64,000 nt of DNA from Mariniphaga anaerophila (GTDB taxonomy: Bacteria > Bacteroidota > Bacteroidia > Bacteroidales > Prolixibacteraceae). The notes under the pieces are model-generated. The model had not been told where the DNA came from. It saw only the letters and a program-made list of their open reading frames with translations, and searched no databases. Of the stretch, positions 1 to 8,960 are shown one piece after another. Numbering within the stretch: position 1 is the first letter of the stretch; the number at the start of each line of letters is the position of its first letter. Made by a program: the position numbers and the translations under genes. Location: contig NZ_FQUM01000003.1 of NCBI RefSeq assembly GCF_900129025.1, positions 1 through 64,000 on the forward strand. The letters run 5' to 3'.

Positions 1-689
1 TCGATAAATACGCCGGTGGCATTGACCACCACCCGGCTATGCACCGTAAATTTCTCGCCACTCAGTTTATCCACTGCATGCACGCCACAAATACGTCCAC
101 CTTTGTCTTTTTCCAGCCCTTCTACCCGAACATAGTTCATGCAAATGCCTCCGTAATCAAAAGCGGTCTGTGCCAGGGTTATCGCCATCCGGGAATCATC
201 AAACTGCCCGTCGTGGTATACTACTCCTCCCATCAAACCATCTTGTTTCAACCCGGGGATTTCACTTCTCACCCGTTTGCCGGAGAGTGGCAATGAGCGG
301 CCCAGCCCAAGTTTGCCGGCCAGCAAATCGTAGCACGTCAGCCCAATGGTGTAAAACGGGCGTTCCCACCATTTGTAGTTCCCGATGATAAAACGCATAT
401 CGCGAACCAAATGCGGAGCATTGCGGCGCATACGCCCACGTTCGCGCAGTGCTTCTACCACTAAACGAACATCGCCCTGCGCCAGGTAACGAACTCCGCC
501 GTGAACCAACTTGGTACTCCGACTGGATGTCCCTTTTGCAAAATCGTCCTGCTCTAGCAACACCACCCGGTACCCCCGAGAGGCAGCATCTACTGCCACT
601 CCCAGGCCGGTGGCGCCGCCCCCGATTACCAATATATCACTCGCGTAGTTGCCCGAACCTATCTCACCCGAAAGACCTTCTCTTTTCAT
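1..689 (-). CDS. glpD: glycerol-3-phosphate dehydrogenase (FAD), 5' part
   Basis: Reading the minus strand from an ATG at 689 gives about 229 residues with no stop before the window edge, so the C-terminal part lies outside. Near the N-terminus is a Rossmann dinucleotide motif (DILVIGGGATGLGVA) followed by a conserved FAD-contact stretch (TSSRSTKLVHGGVRYL), both typical of GlpD/GlpA enzymes that oxidise glycerol 3-phosphate to dihydroxyacetone phosphate at the membrane and pass electrons to quinone. A related FAD-dependent oxidoreductase cannot be excluded without the C-terminus. It is divergent from the gene at 1086, with about 400 bases between them. Confidence 0.85.
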   Translation of the reverse strand, partial: MKREGLSGEIGSGNYASDILVIGGGATGLGVAVDAASRGYRVVLLEQDDFAKGTSSRSTKLVHGGVRYLAQGDVRLVVEALRERGRMRRNAPHLVRDMRFIIGNYKWWERPFYTIGLTCYDLLAGKLGLGRSLPLSGKRVRSEIPGLKQDGLMGGVVYHDGQFDDSRMAITLAQTAFDYGGICMNYVRVEGLEKDKGGRICGVHAVDKLSGEKFTVHSRVVVNATGVFI

Positions 690-1085
690 AAATCCCTATT
701 CCCTTAAATTATCTTTAAAACGAAAGAAATATCTTACTAACATTTCTTTTTCTTTCTTTTTATCTTCTTAAAACACAACAAACATATATAAAAAGAAATA
801 AATAATAATAAAAAATTAGCAAAAAATTAAGAAACAGACATCAACTAAAACTTTATCCCGAAACACTACTTCTATTACTTACTTTAACAGAAACACAACA
901 AAAAAAGGCAAACTGGGCCATGCGGCCTTTACTGTTGTGAGCAAAAAAATGCTTCTGACAAAACTTTTACACGCCACGCAAGACAGGGAATTCATTAAGA
1001 TTTTCAAATAGTTTATGTTGATTTTTCTGCTATTTAGAATATCTTGCACATTCAAATTTTTAAATCGATTTTCAAAATAAAAAAC
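690..1085. other. AT-rich divergent intergenic region
   Basis: About 396 bases between the divergent glpD-like gene and the gene at 1086. It is very A/T rich, with runs of A and T around 760-830, and has no open frame of note. It must hold promoters for both sides, but I see no clean TTTG-N19-TAnnTTTG pair. A weak GGC/GCC dyad lies near 907-930. Confidence 0.5.
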
Positions 1086-1919
1086 ATGAAAAACCTATCC
1101 ATTATTATCTCTGCGCTCCTGCTGTTATTTTCGGCAACAGTGCAGAGCCAGGAACGTCCGGGAGAACAACTGCCTCCTGAGACAAACGAATTGTTTAAAC
1201 TTGGTGTTGCAGGGTATACCTTTGTGAAATTTGACTTGGACAAAACACTTGAAACACTCCAAAAGGCTGATGTGCATTACCTGTGCATAAAGGATTTTCA
1301 CCTTCCATTCACCAGCACCGACAAAGAGATTGCTGATTTTCATGCAAAACTAAAAGCTAAAAACATTAAAGGTTACGCTGTTGGTCCAATTTACATGAAA
1401 ACAGAGGAAGAAATTGACCGCGCATTTGACTATGCAAAAAGGGTTGGCGTAAAACTTATTGTTGGAGTCCCGACCTATGAACTTCTACCCTATGTCGACA
1501 AAAAAGTTAAAGAGTACGATTTCAATTATGCAATTCATCTTCACGGCCCCGACATCGAACTTTTTCCCGATGCAGAAAATGTATGGAAAAGCGTAAAAGA
1601 CCTTGACCCGCGTATTGGCATGTGTCTTGACATTGGCCACGATACCCGCAACGGGAAAGACCCGGTTGCTGACCTGAAGAAGTACCACACCCGGGTTTTC
1701 GACATTCATATTAAAGATGTAACAGGAGATACAAAGTTGGGATACTCGGTTGAAATAGGCCGGGGAATTATTGACATTCCTGCATTTGTAAAAATGCTAC
1801 GCAAAGTAAAATACACTGGCGTTTGCAGTCTCGAACACGAAAAAAATATGGACAACCCGTTTATGGGAATTGCCGAATCAATTGGTTATTTCAGGGGAGT
1901 TATTGCTGCCACTAAATAA
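1086..1919 (+). CDS. secreted sugar phosphate isomerase/epimerase-like TIM-barrel protein
   Basis: The protein has 277 residues from the ATG at 1086. The open frame extends 14 codons upstream, but the later start gives a clean signal peptide (MKNLSIIISALLLLFSATVQS, about 21 residues). The body resembles the xylose-isomerase-like TIM barrel family, with metal-binding style motifs HLHG, CLDIGHD and SLEHE in the expected order. Relatives are annotated sugar phosphate isomerase/epimerase, but an exported protein is unlikely to act on a sugar phosphate. Secreted members of this family occur with Gfo/Idh/MocA and DUF1080 proteins in glycoside breakdown, so action on an oxidised or free sugar is possible (inference). 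It is followed by a terminator and then a sulfatase on the same strand. Confidence 0.75.
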   Translation: MKNLSIIISALLLLFSATVQSQERPGEQLPPETNELFKLGVAGYTFVKFDLDKTLETLQKADVHYLCIKDFHLPFTSTDKEIADFHAKLKAKNIKGYAVGPIYMKTEEEIDRAFDYAKRVGVKLIVGVPTYELLPYVDKKVKEYDFNYAIHLHGPDIELFPDAENVWKSVKDLDPRIGMCLDIGHDTRNGKDPVADLKKYHTRVFDIHIKDVTGDTKLGYSVEIGRGIIDIPAFVKMLRKVKYTGVCSLEHEKNMDNPFMGIAESIGYFRGVIAATK

Positions 1920-1944
1920 CAAACACATCCAACAAAAAACGAGT

Positions 1945-1987
1945 GGCTGATATCAAGTGCATGAAAACATGATATCAGCCATTTTTT
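1945..1987 (+). terminator. Rho-independent terminator
   Basis: Perfect 11-bp stem (GGCTGATATCA at 1945-1955 with TGATATCAGCC at 1970-1980), a 14-base loop, then ATTTTTTT. It ends the isomerase-like gene. Confidence 0.85.
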
Positions 1988-2168
1988 TCTCTACAAAAAA
2001 CCAAGAATCCAACTCGCCATCTTCCCAAAACTACCGAAACAAAATTTATCAGAAAAAGTAAGTTGCTTTTTGTTTGATTCATACAGATTTGTTCATAGTT
2101 TTATACGAAATTATTTTCTAAGCTGTATTTAAATCAACTGACGTTTCATATCGAATAATACTATTACT

Positions 2169-3629
2169 ATGAGCAATCTTTCCTGTATCCAATTCAAATC
2201 TGCCGGATTTGGGTTATTCATTTCTCTGTTAATTCTCGCCACATCATGCTCCAACAAATCGTCGGAGAGCCAGTCAAAGCCGACAAACTTTGTGGTTATT
2301 TACATCGACGACATGGGATACGGAGATTTAACCCAGACAGGAGCCATCGGTTATCAGACTCCAAACCTGGATCAAATGGCAGCACAAGGCATATTTTTCT
2401 CACATTACTATGCACCACAAGCGGTGTGTAGTGCCTCACGCGCCGGTCTTTTAACAGGATGTTATCCCAACCGGATTGGATTTGCCGGAGCACTCAGTCA
2501 TGCTTCTAAAACAGGAATCTCAGAAAAAGAAGAAACACTTGCCGAGGTATTGAAAGCAAAAGGATACAAAACAGCAATTTTTGGCAAATGGCACCTGGGC
2601 GTGCAGGAACAATTTTTGCCTACGCGTCATGGGTTTGATGAATTTTACGGGATTCCGTATTCCAACGACATGTGGCCTTTTCATCCGCTAGGACCGGGCG
2701 CATTTCCAGACCTTCCGTTGTTCGAAAACGAAACCATTGTTAATCCGGCAGTAACTCCGGACGACCAAAAAAAATTCACAACTGAATTTACCGAGCGCAC
2801 GGTTTCTTTCATTAAAAACAACACGCAAAATCCTTTTTTCATTTACCTCGCACACCCCATGCCACATGTTCCGCTATTTGTTTCAGATAAATTCGAAGGA
2901 AAATCGGAACAGGGCCTTTACGGCGATGTAATGATGGAAATCGACTGGAGCGTAGGGCAAGTTATTCAAACTTTAAAAGAAACCGGGCTGGAAGAAAATA
3001 CACTGGTCATTTTCACGTCTGACAACGGACCGTGGATAAACTATGGCAACCACGCAGGGAGCACCGGCGGACTCAGGGAAGGCAAAGGTACTTCTTTTGA
3101 AGGAGGACAACGCGTACCGTGCCTGATGTACTGGAAAGAGACAATTGCGCCGGGCACCGTTAACAACAACCTGGTTTCCGGAATTGATATTCTTCCTACC
3201 GTTGCAGAAATTGCGGCTGCTCCCCTGCCAAAGAAAAAAATTGACGGCGTGAGCATACTTTCGTTAATCAAAGGCGAAACGAATGAGCCGCCACGCAAAA
3301 ACTTCTGGTATTATTACCGTAGAAATAGTCTGGAAGCTGTTCAGGACGGTCAATGGAAACTGGTTTTCCCTCATCCGGGAAGAACATACCTGGAATACAC
3401 TCCGGGAGCAGACGGGCAGCCTGGGAAAGTCAACGAAAACTTTCCCCACGAAGCAGGCCTGTACGATCTCAGACGGGATCCGGGAGAAAGGTACAACCTG
3501 ATTGAAGAGCATCCGGAAATTGTAGAAAAGCTGGAAAAAATAGCTCAAGAAGCCAGGAATGACCTGGGCGACGACATTACCGGATTTGCAGGGAAAAACC
3601 GTCGAGACCCCGGACGTGTAAAAGAATAA
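2169..3629 (+). CDS. arylsulfatase-type sulfatase, lipoprotein
   Basis: The protein has 486 residues of the alkaline-phosphatase/sulfatase superfamily. A lipoprotein-type signal ends at LATSC (Cys27), so it is probably anchored in an envelope membrane. An early metal site DDMGYGDL starts at residue 47. The formylglycine site is CSASR at residues 87-91, a C-x-A-x-R variant of the common C-x-P-x-R. Cys (not Ser) means it needs an anaerobic or FGE-type maturase, which is not in this window. Other family motifs are GKWHLG and SDNGP. It likely removes sulfate esters from glycans, but the substrate cannot be read from sequence. Confidence 0.92.
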   Translation: MSNLSCIQFKSAGFGLFISLLILATSCSNKSSESQSKPTNFVVIYIDDMGYGDLTQTGAIGYQTPNLDQMAAQGIFFSHYYAPQAVCSASRAGLLTGCYPNRIGFAGALSHASKTGISEKEETLAEVLKAKGYKTAIFGKWHLGVQEQFLPTRHGFDEFYGIPYSNDMWPFHPLGPGAFPDLPLFENETIVNPAVTPDDQKKFTTEFTERTVSFIKNNTQNPFFIYLAHPMPHVPLFVSDKFEGKSEQGLYGDVMMEIDWSVGQVIQTLKETGLEENTLVIFTSDNGPWINYGNHAGSTGGLREGKGTSFEGGQRVPCLMYWKETIAPGTVNNNLVSGIDILPTVAEIAAAPLPKKKIDGVSILSLIKGETNEPPRKNFWYYYRRNSLEAVQDGQWKLVFPHPGRTYLEYTPGADGQPGKVNENFPHEAGLYDLRRDPGERYNLIEEHPEIVEKLEKIAQEARNDLGDDITGFAGKNRRDPGRVKE

Positions 3630-3720
3630 CGCAGACCAAACAGGCAACTGTTCAATATTAAATAGCCCCTGATTCCGGAAGTATTCACTCCGGTAATTCC
3701 TCTTTTTCAAATATTTAATG

Positions 3721-3728
3721 TATATTTG
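3721..3728 (+). promoter_or_regulatory. candidate -7 box for the 52-residue gene
   Basis: TATATTTG matches the Bacteroidota -7 consensus TAnnTTTG and lies 116 bases before the small gene at 3845. No clear -33 TTTG is at the right distance, so this is tentative. Confidence 0.35.
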
Positions 3729-3844
3729 TGGAACCAGGGATTATTTACCCCCTCAATCTGACAACAAATCTATCTCTTAATAAACAATAAACGGCATTGA
3801 AACCAATGCCTGTAATTTTTTAATATTAAATGAAAGGATGAGAC

Positions 3845-4003
3845 ATGTTTGAAAAGAAGCACAGCAGTTTTAAATCTCCGGATCTGAAAGCCATGCAGGA
3901 AATAGTAATCAACTCCAGAACACGTATCTATGTGGAAGCAGGAGAAGATCCTGAAGAGGCCAAAGAACGCTATTTATCAAGGCTGGAAAACAAAAAACCT
4001 TAA
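3845..4003 (+). CDS. small conserved-type hypothetical protein (52 aa)
   Basis: A 52-residue protein beginning MFEKKHSSFKSPDLKAMQEI, preceded by a purine-rich AAAGGATGAGAC that could serve as a ribosome binding site. It is charged and soluble-looking, with a likely helical C-terminus rich in E, K and R (EAKERYLSRLENKKP). No signal peptide or membrane segment. I do not recognise a named family. The coding-like composition, the Shine-Dalgarno-like sequence and the downstream terminator support a real gene. Confidence 0.6.
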   Translation: MFEKKHSSFKSPDLKAMQEIVINSRTRIYVEAGEDPEEAKERYLSRLENKKP

Positions 4004-4176
4004 CACCAAATCATTTATAATATACAAAAGGTGCACTGGTTTATACGCTGCCATAATAAAAGCAGCAGAAGTGCAAAGTTGATTGAAAGAATGATATTAT
4101 TTCGTAAAACACGAAAGAGAACAAAAAGATAACAGGCTATGCAAAAAGCACCCTGTAATCAACAGGTTATAGAATT
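4004..4176 (+). other. 3' region of the small gene with nested hairpin
   Basis: No open frame of note. At 4033-4074 a two-layer dyad is visible: outer GCACT/AGTGC and inner GCTGC/GCAGC around an A-rich loop. It could be a structured 3' untranslated region or small RNA. Only the dyad itself is observed. Confidence 0.3.
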
Positions 4177-4215
4177 AAAGAGGGCTGTTCCATGTCGAGC
4201 AGCCCTCTTTTTTTT
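4177..4215 (+). terminator. Rho-independent terminator, usable on both strands
   Basis: Perfect 11-bp stem AAAGAGGGCTG (4177-4187) and CAGCCCTCTTT (4200-4210) with a 12-base loop, followed by more T. It lies between the convergent small gene (plus) and yccF (minus), and the A-rich left flank gives a T tract on the other strand. Confidence 0.85.
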
Positions 4216-4322
4216 CTTCATTTGCTTCAAAATTCCAGAGGTGCCTTGTTTTAGAATGAACCAAAACATAAAACTCTGTCGTTGCAAATATCCCGGACTT
4301 CGCGCAACGGACCAAATGCAGC

Positions 4323-4691
4323 TCAAACTATTCTTCTGCCAAACGGGGTAAATGCCAGCGAAACCATCTTAAAATGCTGTTTTCCCCACGGAATTCCGAT
4401 GATTGTAATAAAAAGCAACACCCCAAAAAACAGGTGAGTCAGTGCAATCCATATTCCCCCGATAATCAGCCATAAAATATTCATGACGGTTGACAAACAC
4501 CCCGGGGCATAATCCATGTACTCAATCTTCTTTCCGAATGGCCACAGTGCCAATATACCCAGTTTTATTGATTGAATGCCGAAAGGAATGCCGACGATAG
4601 TAATACAAAGCGCCAGCCCTGCGAGGACGTACTCCAGAAAAATGGCAAAGCCTCCAAAAATCAGCCAGATAATGTTCCCAAGTAGTTTCAT
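4323..4691 (-). CDS. yccF: YccF domain membrane protein
   Basis: The 122-residue integral membrane protein has two repeated halves, each with a long hydrophobic segment ending in a GIP motif (ITIVGIPFG and ITIIGIPWG) and a following WPFG or TPFG turn. This duplicated pattern is characteristic of the YccF (DUF307) family, and the length is normal. The family is of unknown function and sits in the inner membrane. It is monocistronic between the terminator at 4177 and the rny terminator at 4788. Confidence 0.88.
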   Translation of the reverse strand: MKLLGNIIWLIFGGFAIFLEYVLAGLALCITIVGIPFGIQSIKLGILALWPFGKKIEYMDYAPGCLSTVMNILWLIIGGIWIALTHLFFGVLLFITIIGIPWGKQHFKMVSLAFTPFGRRIV

Positions 4692-4787
4692 CTTTTTTTT
4701 TATTATTCAGGTAAAAGTAATTCTAATTTCTGAAAGCTTACAATATTTCTTTTCCAACTAAAAATACAGGTGACGGATTATCTCCAA

Positions 4788-4816
4788 CAAAAAAGCCTTC
4801 CGTTTCCGGAAGGCTT
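4788..4816 (-). terminator. terminator of rny
   Basis: Stem AAGCCTTCC (4793-4801) with GGAAGGCTT (4808-4816) and a short loop. On the minus strand it is followed by a T run (the A run at 4789-4794), placing it just past the rny stop at 4843. Confidence 0.8.
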
Positions 4817-4842
4817 AATATCTTTTCTAAATATTCAGTTTT

Positions 4843-6405
4843 TTACTTAGCGTAGCTCACCACACGGGTTTCGCGGATAACCGTAATTTTTATCTGCCCA
4901 GGGTAAGTCATTTCGTCCTGAATTCGTTTTGAAATGTCGTAAGAAAGTTGTTCTGCTTCCTGATCGCTCATTTTATCAGAACCAACAATTACACGAAGCT
5001 CACGTCCTGCCTGAATAGCGTAAGTTTTTGTAACTCCGGGATACGACAGAGCCAAATCTTCCAGGTCTTTCAACCTTTTGATATACGATTCAACCACTTC
5101 GCGACGGGCACCCGGACGGGCACCGGAAATAGCATCACAAACCTGAACAATAGGTGCGAGCAATGTTTCCATCTCTACTTCATCGTGGTGAGCGCCAATT
5201 GCATTGCAAATATCCGGCTTTTCCTTGTACTTTTCTGCCAGTTTCATCCCGTAAACGGCGTGCGGCAATTCCGGCTCATCGTCGGGCACTTTACCAATAT
5301 CATGCAACAACCCGGCACGTTTTGCCCGTTTTGGGTTCAGCCCCAGTTCCGATGCCATAATAGCAGAAAGATTGGCTACTTCCCTTGAGTGCTGCAACAA
5401 ATTCTGTCCGTAGGACGAGCGGTACTTCATTTTACCAATCAACCGAATTAGCTCCGGATGCAGGCCATGAATTCCCAAATCAATAGCAGTACGTTTCCCT
5501 GTTTCTATCACCTCTTCTTCTACCTGCTTTTTAACTTTTCCGACCACTTCTTCGATACGGGCAGGGTGAATACGTCCGTCGGTTACCAACTGGTGCAATG
5601 CCAAGCGTGCAATTTCCCTGCGTACCGGGTCAAATGCCGAAAGCACAATGGCTTCGGGAGTATCGTCCACTACAATTTCCACACCGGTTGCAGCTTCCAA
5701 AGCACGAATATTTCGTCCTTCACGACCGATAATCCGTCCTTTAATTTCGTCGCTCTCAATATGGAAAATGGTAACTGCGTTTTCAACAGCCGTTTCGGTA
5801 GCCACGCGCTGAATAGATTTCACCACAATCTTCTTGGCCTCTTTATTGGCCGTCTGACGGGCTTCTTCCATAATTTCGTTAACGTAAGCGACAGCCTCAG
5901 ATTTAGCTTCGTCTTTTAACGATTCGACCAACTGTGCTTTAGCTTCTTCTGCTGACAAACCGGAAAGTTGCTCCAGTTTTTCAAGGTTCTGACGATGCAG
6001 TTTGTCCAGTTCTTCACTTTTATGTTCCACACGCTGCAACTGCATATTCAGGTTTTCGCGGATGGCTTCTGTCTCTTTTTTTGTGGCCTCAAATTCGCGA
6101 ACATTTTTCTGAAGTTCGTCGCGTCTCTGATTAATACTGGATTCACGCTGATTCAGCTTGTTTTCCAGTTGGTTGATTTTGTTGTTCTTTTCCTGGATAA
6201 ATTTTTCATGTTCGCCTTTTAGCTGCAAAAACTTTTCTTTTGCCTGAAGAATTTTATCCTTTTTAATTACTTCGCCTTCACTTTTGGCTTCACTAACAAT
6301 TTTCCGGCTCTTTTTCTTTAAAGCCTTGTCCCAGATATAATATGCCACGGTTCCGCCTCCTAAAAATCCGGCAGCGAACCCTATCAGTATTTGTATCCAA
6401 TCCAT
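4843..6405 (-). CDS. rny: ribonuclease Y
   Basis: The 520-residue protein has the full RNase Y plan: one N-terminal membrane helix (about residues 5-25), a long charged coiled coil (about 30-200), a KH domain with the [15 protein letters not shown] core, and an HD domain with [11 protein letters not shown]. The enzyme is a membrane-tethered endoribonuclease that starts mRNA decay. Length is typical. It follows the zapB-like and zapA genes on the same strand, separated by a hairpin at 6426-6482, so some transcripts probably stop before rny. Confidence 0.97.
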   Translation of the reverse strand: MDWIQILIGFAAGFLGGGTVAYYIWDKALKKKSRKIVSEAKSEGEVIKKDKILQAKEKFLQLKGEHEKFIQEKNNKINQLENKLNQRESSINQRRDELQKNVREFEATKKETEAIRENLNMQLQRVEHKSEELDKLHRQNLEKLEQLSGLSAEEAKAQLVESLKDEAKSEAVAYVNEIMEEARQTANKEAKKIVVKSIQRVATETAVENAVTIFHIESDEIKGRIIGREGRNIRALEAATGVEIVVDDTPEAIVLSAFDPVRREIARLALHQLVTDGRIHPARIEEVVGKVKKQVEEEVIETGKRTAIDLGIHGLHPELIRLIGKMKYRSSYGQNLLQHSREVANLSAIMASELGLNPKRAKRAGLLHDIGKVPDDEPELPHAVYGMKLAEKYKEKPDICNAIGAHHDEVEMETLLAPIVQVCDAISGARPGARREVVESYIKRLKDLEDLALSYPGVTKTYAIQAGRELRVIVGSDKMSDQEAEQLSYDISKRIQDEMTYPGQIKITVIRETRVVSYAK

Positions 6406-6425
6406 TACATTTATTTTAATTATTG

Positions 6426-6482
6426 ACTATAAAAAACCCGTATAAAACCACTTTGTTTAACCAAAGCAATTCAATACGGGTT
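6426..6482 (-). terminator. two-layer hairpin between zapA and rny
   Basis: Outer stem of 10 bp (AAACCCGTAT at 6433-6442, ATACGGGTTT at 6473-6482) enclosing an inner CTTTG/CAAAG stem. On the minus strand it is followed by TTTTTATAG. It looks like an intrinsic terminator or partial attenuator after zapA, upstream of rny. Confidence 0.7.
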
Positions 6483-6512
6483 TCTTGATAAATATATAAC
6501 TCTCTAATTCCT

Positions 6513-6815
6513 TTATTTCCCAATACTTTCTTTCAGAAAATCTGAAATATCGTCGTTCAAATCCTTCAATCCGTCCATAAAAAGAGACTTATTTTCACGC
6601 TGCATCAGCTCTGTATGGTTTAGCGCTATTTCAAAAGCGGCCATTGCCAATATATCCTGCGCATCTTTATCGCGAAAAAACTCACGGTATTTTTTTACCG
6701 TATCGTTCACCTTCTTTGCAGCTATCCGGTGCCTCTCCTCATCACTTCTTTTAATAGTCAGCGGGTAAGCCCGTCCTTCTATTCGGATATTTATTTTTAA
6801 TTGTTCTTTATTCAC
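6513..6815 (-). CDS. zapA: cell division protein ZapA
   Basis: The 100-residue protein starts with a beta-rich segment (INIRIEGRAYPLTIKRSDEE) typical of ZapA, followed by an A-rich helix (DILAMAAFEIALNHTEL) and a coiled-coil C-terminus. ZapA binds FtsZ and bundles protofilaments at the division ring. It begins 6 bases after the upstream coiled-coil gene, so the two are almost certainly co-transcribed, and rny follows. Confidence 0.9.
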   Translation of the reverse strand: MNKEQLKINIRIEGRAYPLTIKRSDEERHRIAAKKVNDTVKKYREFFRDKDAQDILAMAAFEIALNHTELMQRENKSLFMDGLKDLNDDISDFLKESIGK

Positions 6816-6821
6816 CGTTCA

Positions 6822-7115
6822 TTACTTATTGAGTAATGCGATACATTTATCAATTTCCCGTATTAATGTATTTATTCTCTTTTTTGCTTCTCCGCCCTCA
6901 TCGTTTCCGGCAAGAATGCGGTTGGCAATTTTCATCTTATCAATTTCCCGTTTCAAATCTGCTCTGTCTTGCTCAAGCCGGGCAATCTCCTGTGTTAAAA
7001 CAGAATTATTCCCCTGTAGCATTTCGTTTTCAGTTTTCAGTTTTTCATATTCCTGAAACAGCCGTTGCACATTGGCTCTCAACTCATTCAAAAGCAAACG
7101 ATCTTCTTGGGTCAT
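6822..7115 (-). CDS. ZapB-like coiled-coil protein
   Basis: The 97-residue protein is predicted to be almost wholly coiled coil, with heptads from about residue 10 to 70 (e.g. LKTENEMLQGNNSVLTQEIA). No signal peptide. It lies immediately before zapA in the same operon, and proteins of this size and position are commonly viewed as ZapB-like partners of ZapA. That role is inferred from context and shape only, since coiled coils give weak homology. Confidence 0.7.
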   Translation of the reverse strand: MTQEDRLLLNELRANVQRLFQEYEKLKTENEMLQGNNSVLTQEIARLEQDRADLKREIDKMKIANRILAGNDEGGEAKKRINTLIREIDKCIALLNK

Positions 7116-7134
7116 TTTTGCTGCAATTCACGGA

Positions 7135-7142
7135 CAAAGTTA
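7135..7142 (-). promoter_or_regulatory. -7 box of the zapB-like/zapA/rny operon
   Basis: On the minus strand TAACTTTG matches TAnnTTTG and lies 19 bases before the start codon at 7115. No good -33 TTTG is visible. Confidence 0.5.
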
Positions 7143-7204
7143 ATATTTTTAACCTTTTGGGAAAGCGTTTGTAAAATTATGCGAAAAATAATGCACAGGC
7201 CTTA

Positions 7205-7236
7205 TTTGAAGGATGGTTCGGAATTTCTTAATTTTG
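7205..7236 (+). promoter_or_regulatory. promoter of the M23 peptidase gene
   Basis: TTTG at 7205-7208, 20 bases, then TAATTTTG at 7229-7236: a full match to the Bacteroidota -33/-7 promoter. Transcription would start near 7242, which supports the ATG at 7257 over any upstream start. Confidence 0.75.
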
Positions 7237-7256
7237 CCTGCTTTAGAAAGATTCAC

Positions 7257-8960
7257 ATGAAGCAAATAACAATATTTTTTCTTTTGTTTTTATCATTATC
7301 AGCCCTGGGACAAACGCATGAATACGCAAATCCCGTAAAAATTCCGATGTTTTTAAGCGGAAGTTTTGCAGAGTTACGCAGCAATCATTTTCATTCGGGA
7401 ATCGACATAAAAACCCAGGGCGTAACAGGAATACCGATTTACGCTGTTGACGCCGGATATATTGCCCGAATTGCAGTGTCGCCAAGCGGTTTCGGGCATG
7501 CGTTATACATCAGACACGCAAACGGAACCACATCGGTTTACGGGCATTTAAAAAGTTTTCGGGATGACATTGCCAATTACGTAAAAAACAGTCAGTACGA
7601 CCGAGAATCTTTTAGGGTTGATTTGCAAATTCCGAAAGATATGTTCAGCGTAAAAAAGGGGGAAATGATTGCGCTCAGCGGAAACACCGGCAGTTCCGGT
7701 GGCCCCCACCTTCATTTTGAAATCAGGGATTCCGAAACAGAAGAGCCGATGAATCCGCTGCATTATCCTTTCCCGATAAAAGACAGCACTCCGCCGCGTA
7801 TATACGCTCTGATGATTGAACCTCTGAACGAATACGGGCATGTGGATTACCGGGAGCAAAAGAAAACGTTTCCTGTGGTTTTTGTCGATGGGAAATACCA
7901 GATACAAAACAATCCGGTAATTCCGGTTTACGGACTAATTGGATTTGGCATTCAGTCCAACGACTTTTTCGACGGTTCCAACAACCGCTGCGGCGTGTAT
8001 TCCATCCGCATGTTTTGGGACGGAGAATTGTATTACTCATACAAAATGGATCGTTTCTCCTTTTCGGAGAGCCGGTACATTAACAGCCACATTGATTACG
8101 AAGAGTATATTACTTCGAAACGACGCTTTCAGAAAACATGGATTGACCCCGGCAACCAACTTCGCATTTACGATTATGTCCGCAACAACGGACAATTAAG
8201 GGTTACTGACGGGAATATCCACCAGGTGCGGCTTGAGCTGAAAGATTTGCAAGGAAATACATCGATCCTTGATTTTAAAGCAGAAAGCAAATGGCAGCAG
8301 CCCTCCCTTGCAGAAACTCCTTTTGACCAACTTCTAAAATACAACGAGTCAAACCGGTTTCGGACAGAAGGTATTCGCATTGATTTCCCGGAAAATTCTT
8401 TTTATACCGATGTGAAGTTTAGCTGGAACAAAAAGCCGGCGCAACAGGGATTGTTATCGGCAATACACGTGGTTCACCAAAATACCACTCCGCTGCACAG
8501 CAGTGCAACACTTTCAATAGAAACAGGAAAGCTGGAGAAGAAATACTCGGATAAAGCGTTACTTGTTAGAGTGGATACAATTTCAGGCAAAATTTCGGCT
8601 GCCGGCGGAAACTACGACGATGGCTGGGTTTCAGGAGACATACGTTCGTTCGGTAATTATGCAGTGGCATTGGACACGGTTCCCCCCCGAATTGTTCCGC
8701 TCAGCATAAAAAACAACGCGGCAATCACGGAAAGTTCGCGCATCCGGTTTCGCATTTCCGACGATTTATCGGGGATAAACAAAATTGAAGGAACACTTGA
8801 CGGAAAATGGGCACTGTTTGAATACGATGCCAAAACCAGTTTAATTACGCACTACTTTGACGCCGAACGCTTTGAACTAGAAAAACGACACCAATTTAAA
8901 TTAAAAGTAACCGACTACAAAGGAAATAAAAGCACGTATGAAGCCTCATTCTGGAAATAA
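7257..8960 (+). CDS. M23 family metallopeptidase, exported
   Basis: The protein has 567 residues from the ATG at 7257, beginning with a signal peptide (MKQITIFFLLFLSLSALGQ). The open frame extends further upstream, but the promoter at 7205-7236 excludes those starts. The LytM/M23 zinc motifs are complete: HSGID at residues 46-50 and HLHFE at 151-155, with YGHL between. About 400 residues follow the catalytic domain, much of it predicted beta-rich and probably Ig-like. It should cut peptide cross-links in peptidoglycan, or be an envelope regulator of that activity. The last 23 bases overlap anmK, linking wall cleavage to wall recycling. Confidence 0.93.
   Translation: MKQITIFFLLFLSLSALGQTHEYANPVKIPMFLSGSFAELRSNHFHSGIDIKTQGVTGIPIYAVDAGYIARIAVSPSGFGHALYIRHANGTTSVYGHLKSFRDDIANYVKNSQYDRESFRVDLQIPKDMFSVKKGEMIALSGNTGSSGGPHLHFEIRDSETEEPMNPLHYPFPIKDSTPPRIYALMIEPLNEYGHVDYREQKKTFPVVFVDGKYQIQNNPVIPVYGLIGFGIQSNDFFDGSNNRCGVYSIRMFWDGELYYSYKMDRFSFSESRYINSHIDYEEYITSKRRFQKTWIDPGNQLRIYDYVRNNGQLRVTDGNIHQVRLELKDLQGNTSILDFKAESKWQQPSLAETPFDQLLKYNESNRFRTEGIRIDFPENSFYTDVKFSWNKKPAQQGLLSAIHVVHQNTTPLHSSATLSIETGKLEKKYSDKALLVRVDTISGKISAAGGNYDDGWVSGDIRSFGNYAVALDTVPPRIVPLSIKNNAAITESSRIRFRISDDLSGINKIEGTLDGKWALFEYDAKTSLITHYFDAERFELEKRHQFKLKVTDYKGNKSTYEASFWK

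Noticed and set aside
4139-4351. 70-codon open frame on the plus strand
   Set aside because: It runs through the terminator at 4177 and into the 3' end of yccF on the other strand, with no homology-like pattern.
6406-6512. Possible 6S RNA between zapA and rny, by analogy with ssrS next to zapA in other bacteria
   Set aside because: The gap is only about 107 bases and is explained by a two-layer terminator hairpin; a 6S RNA needs about 180 bases.
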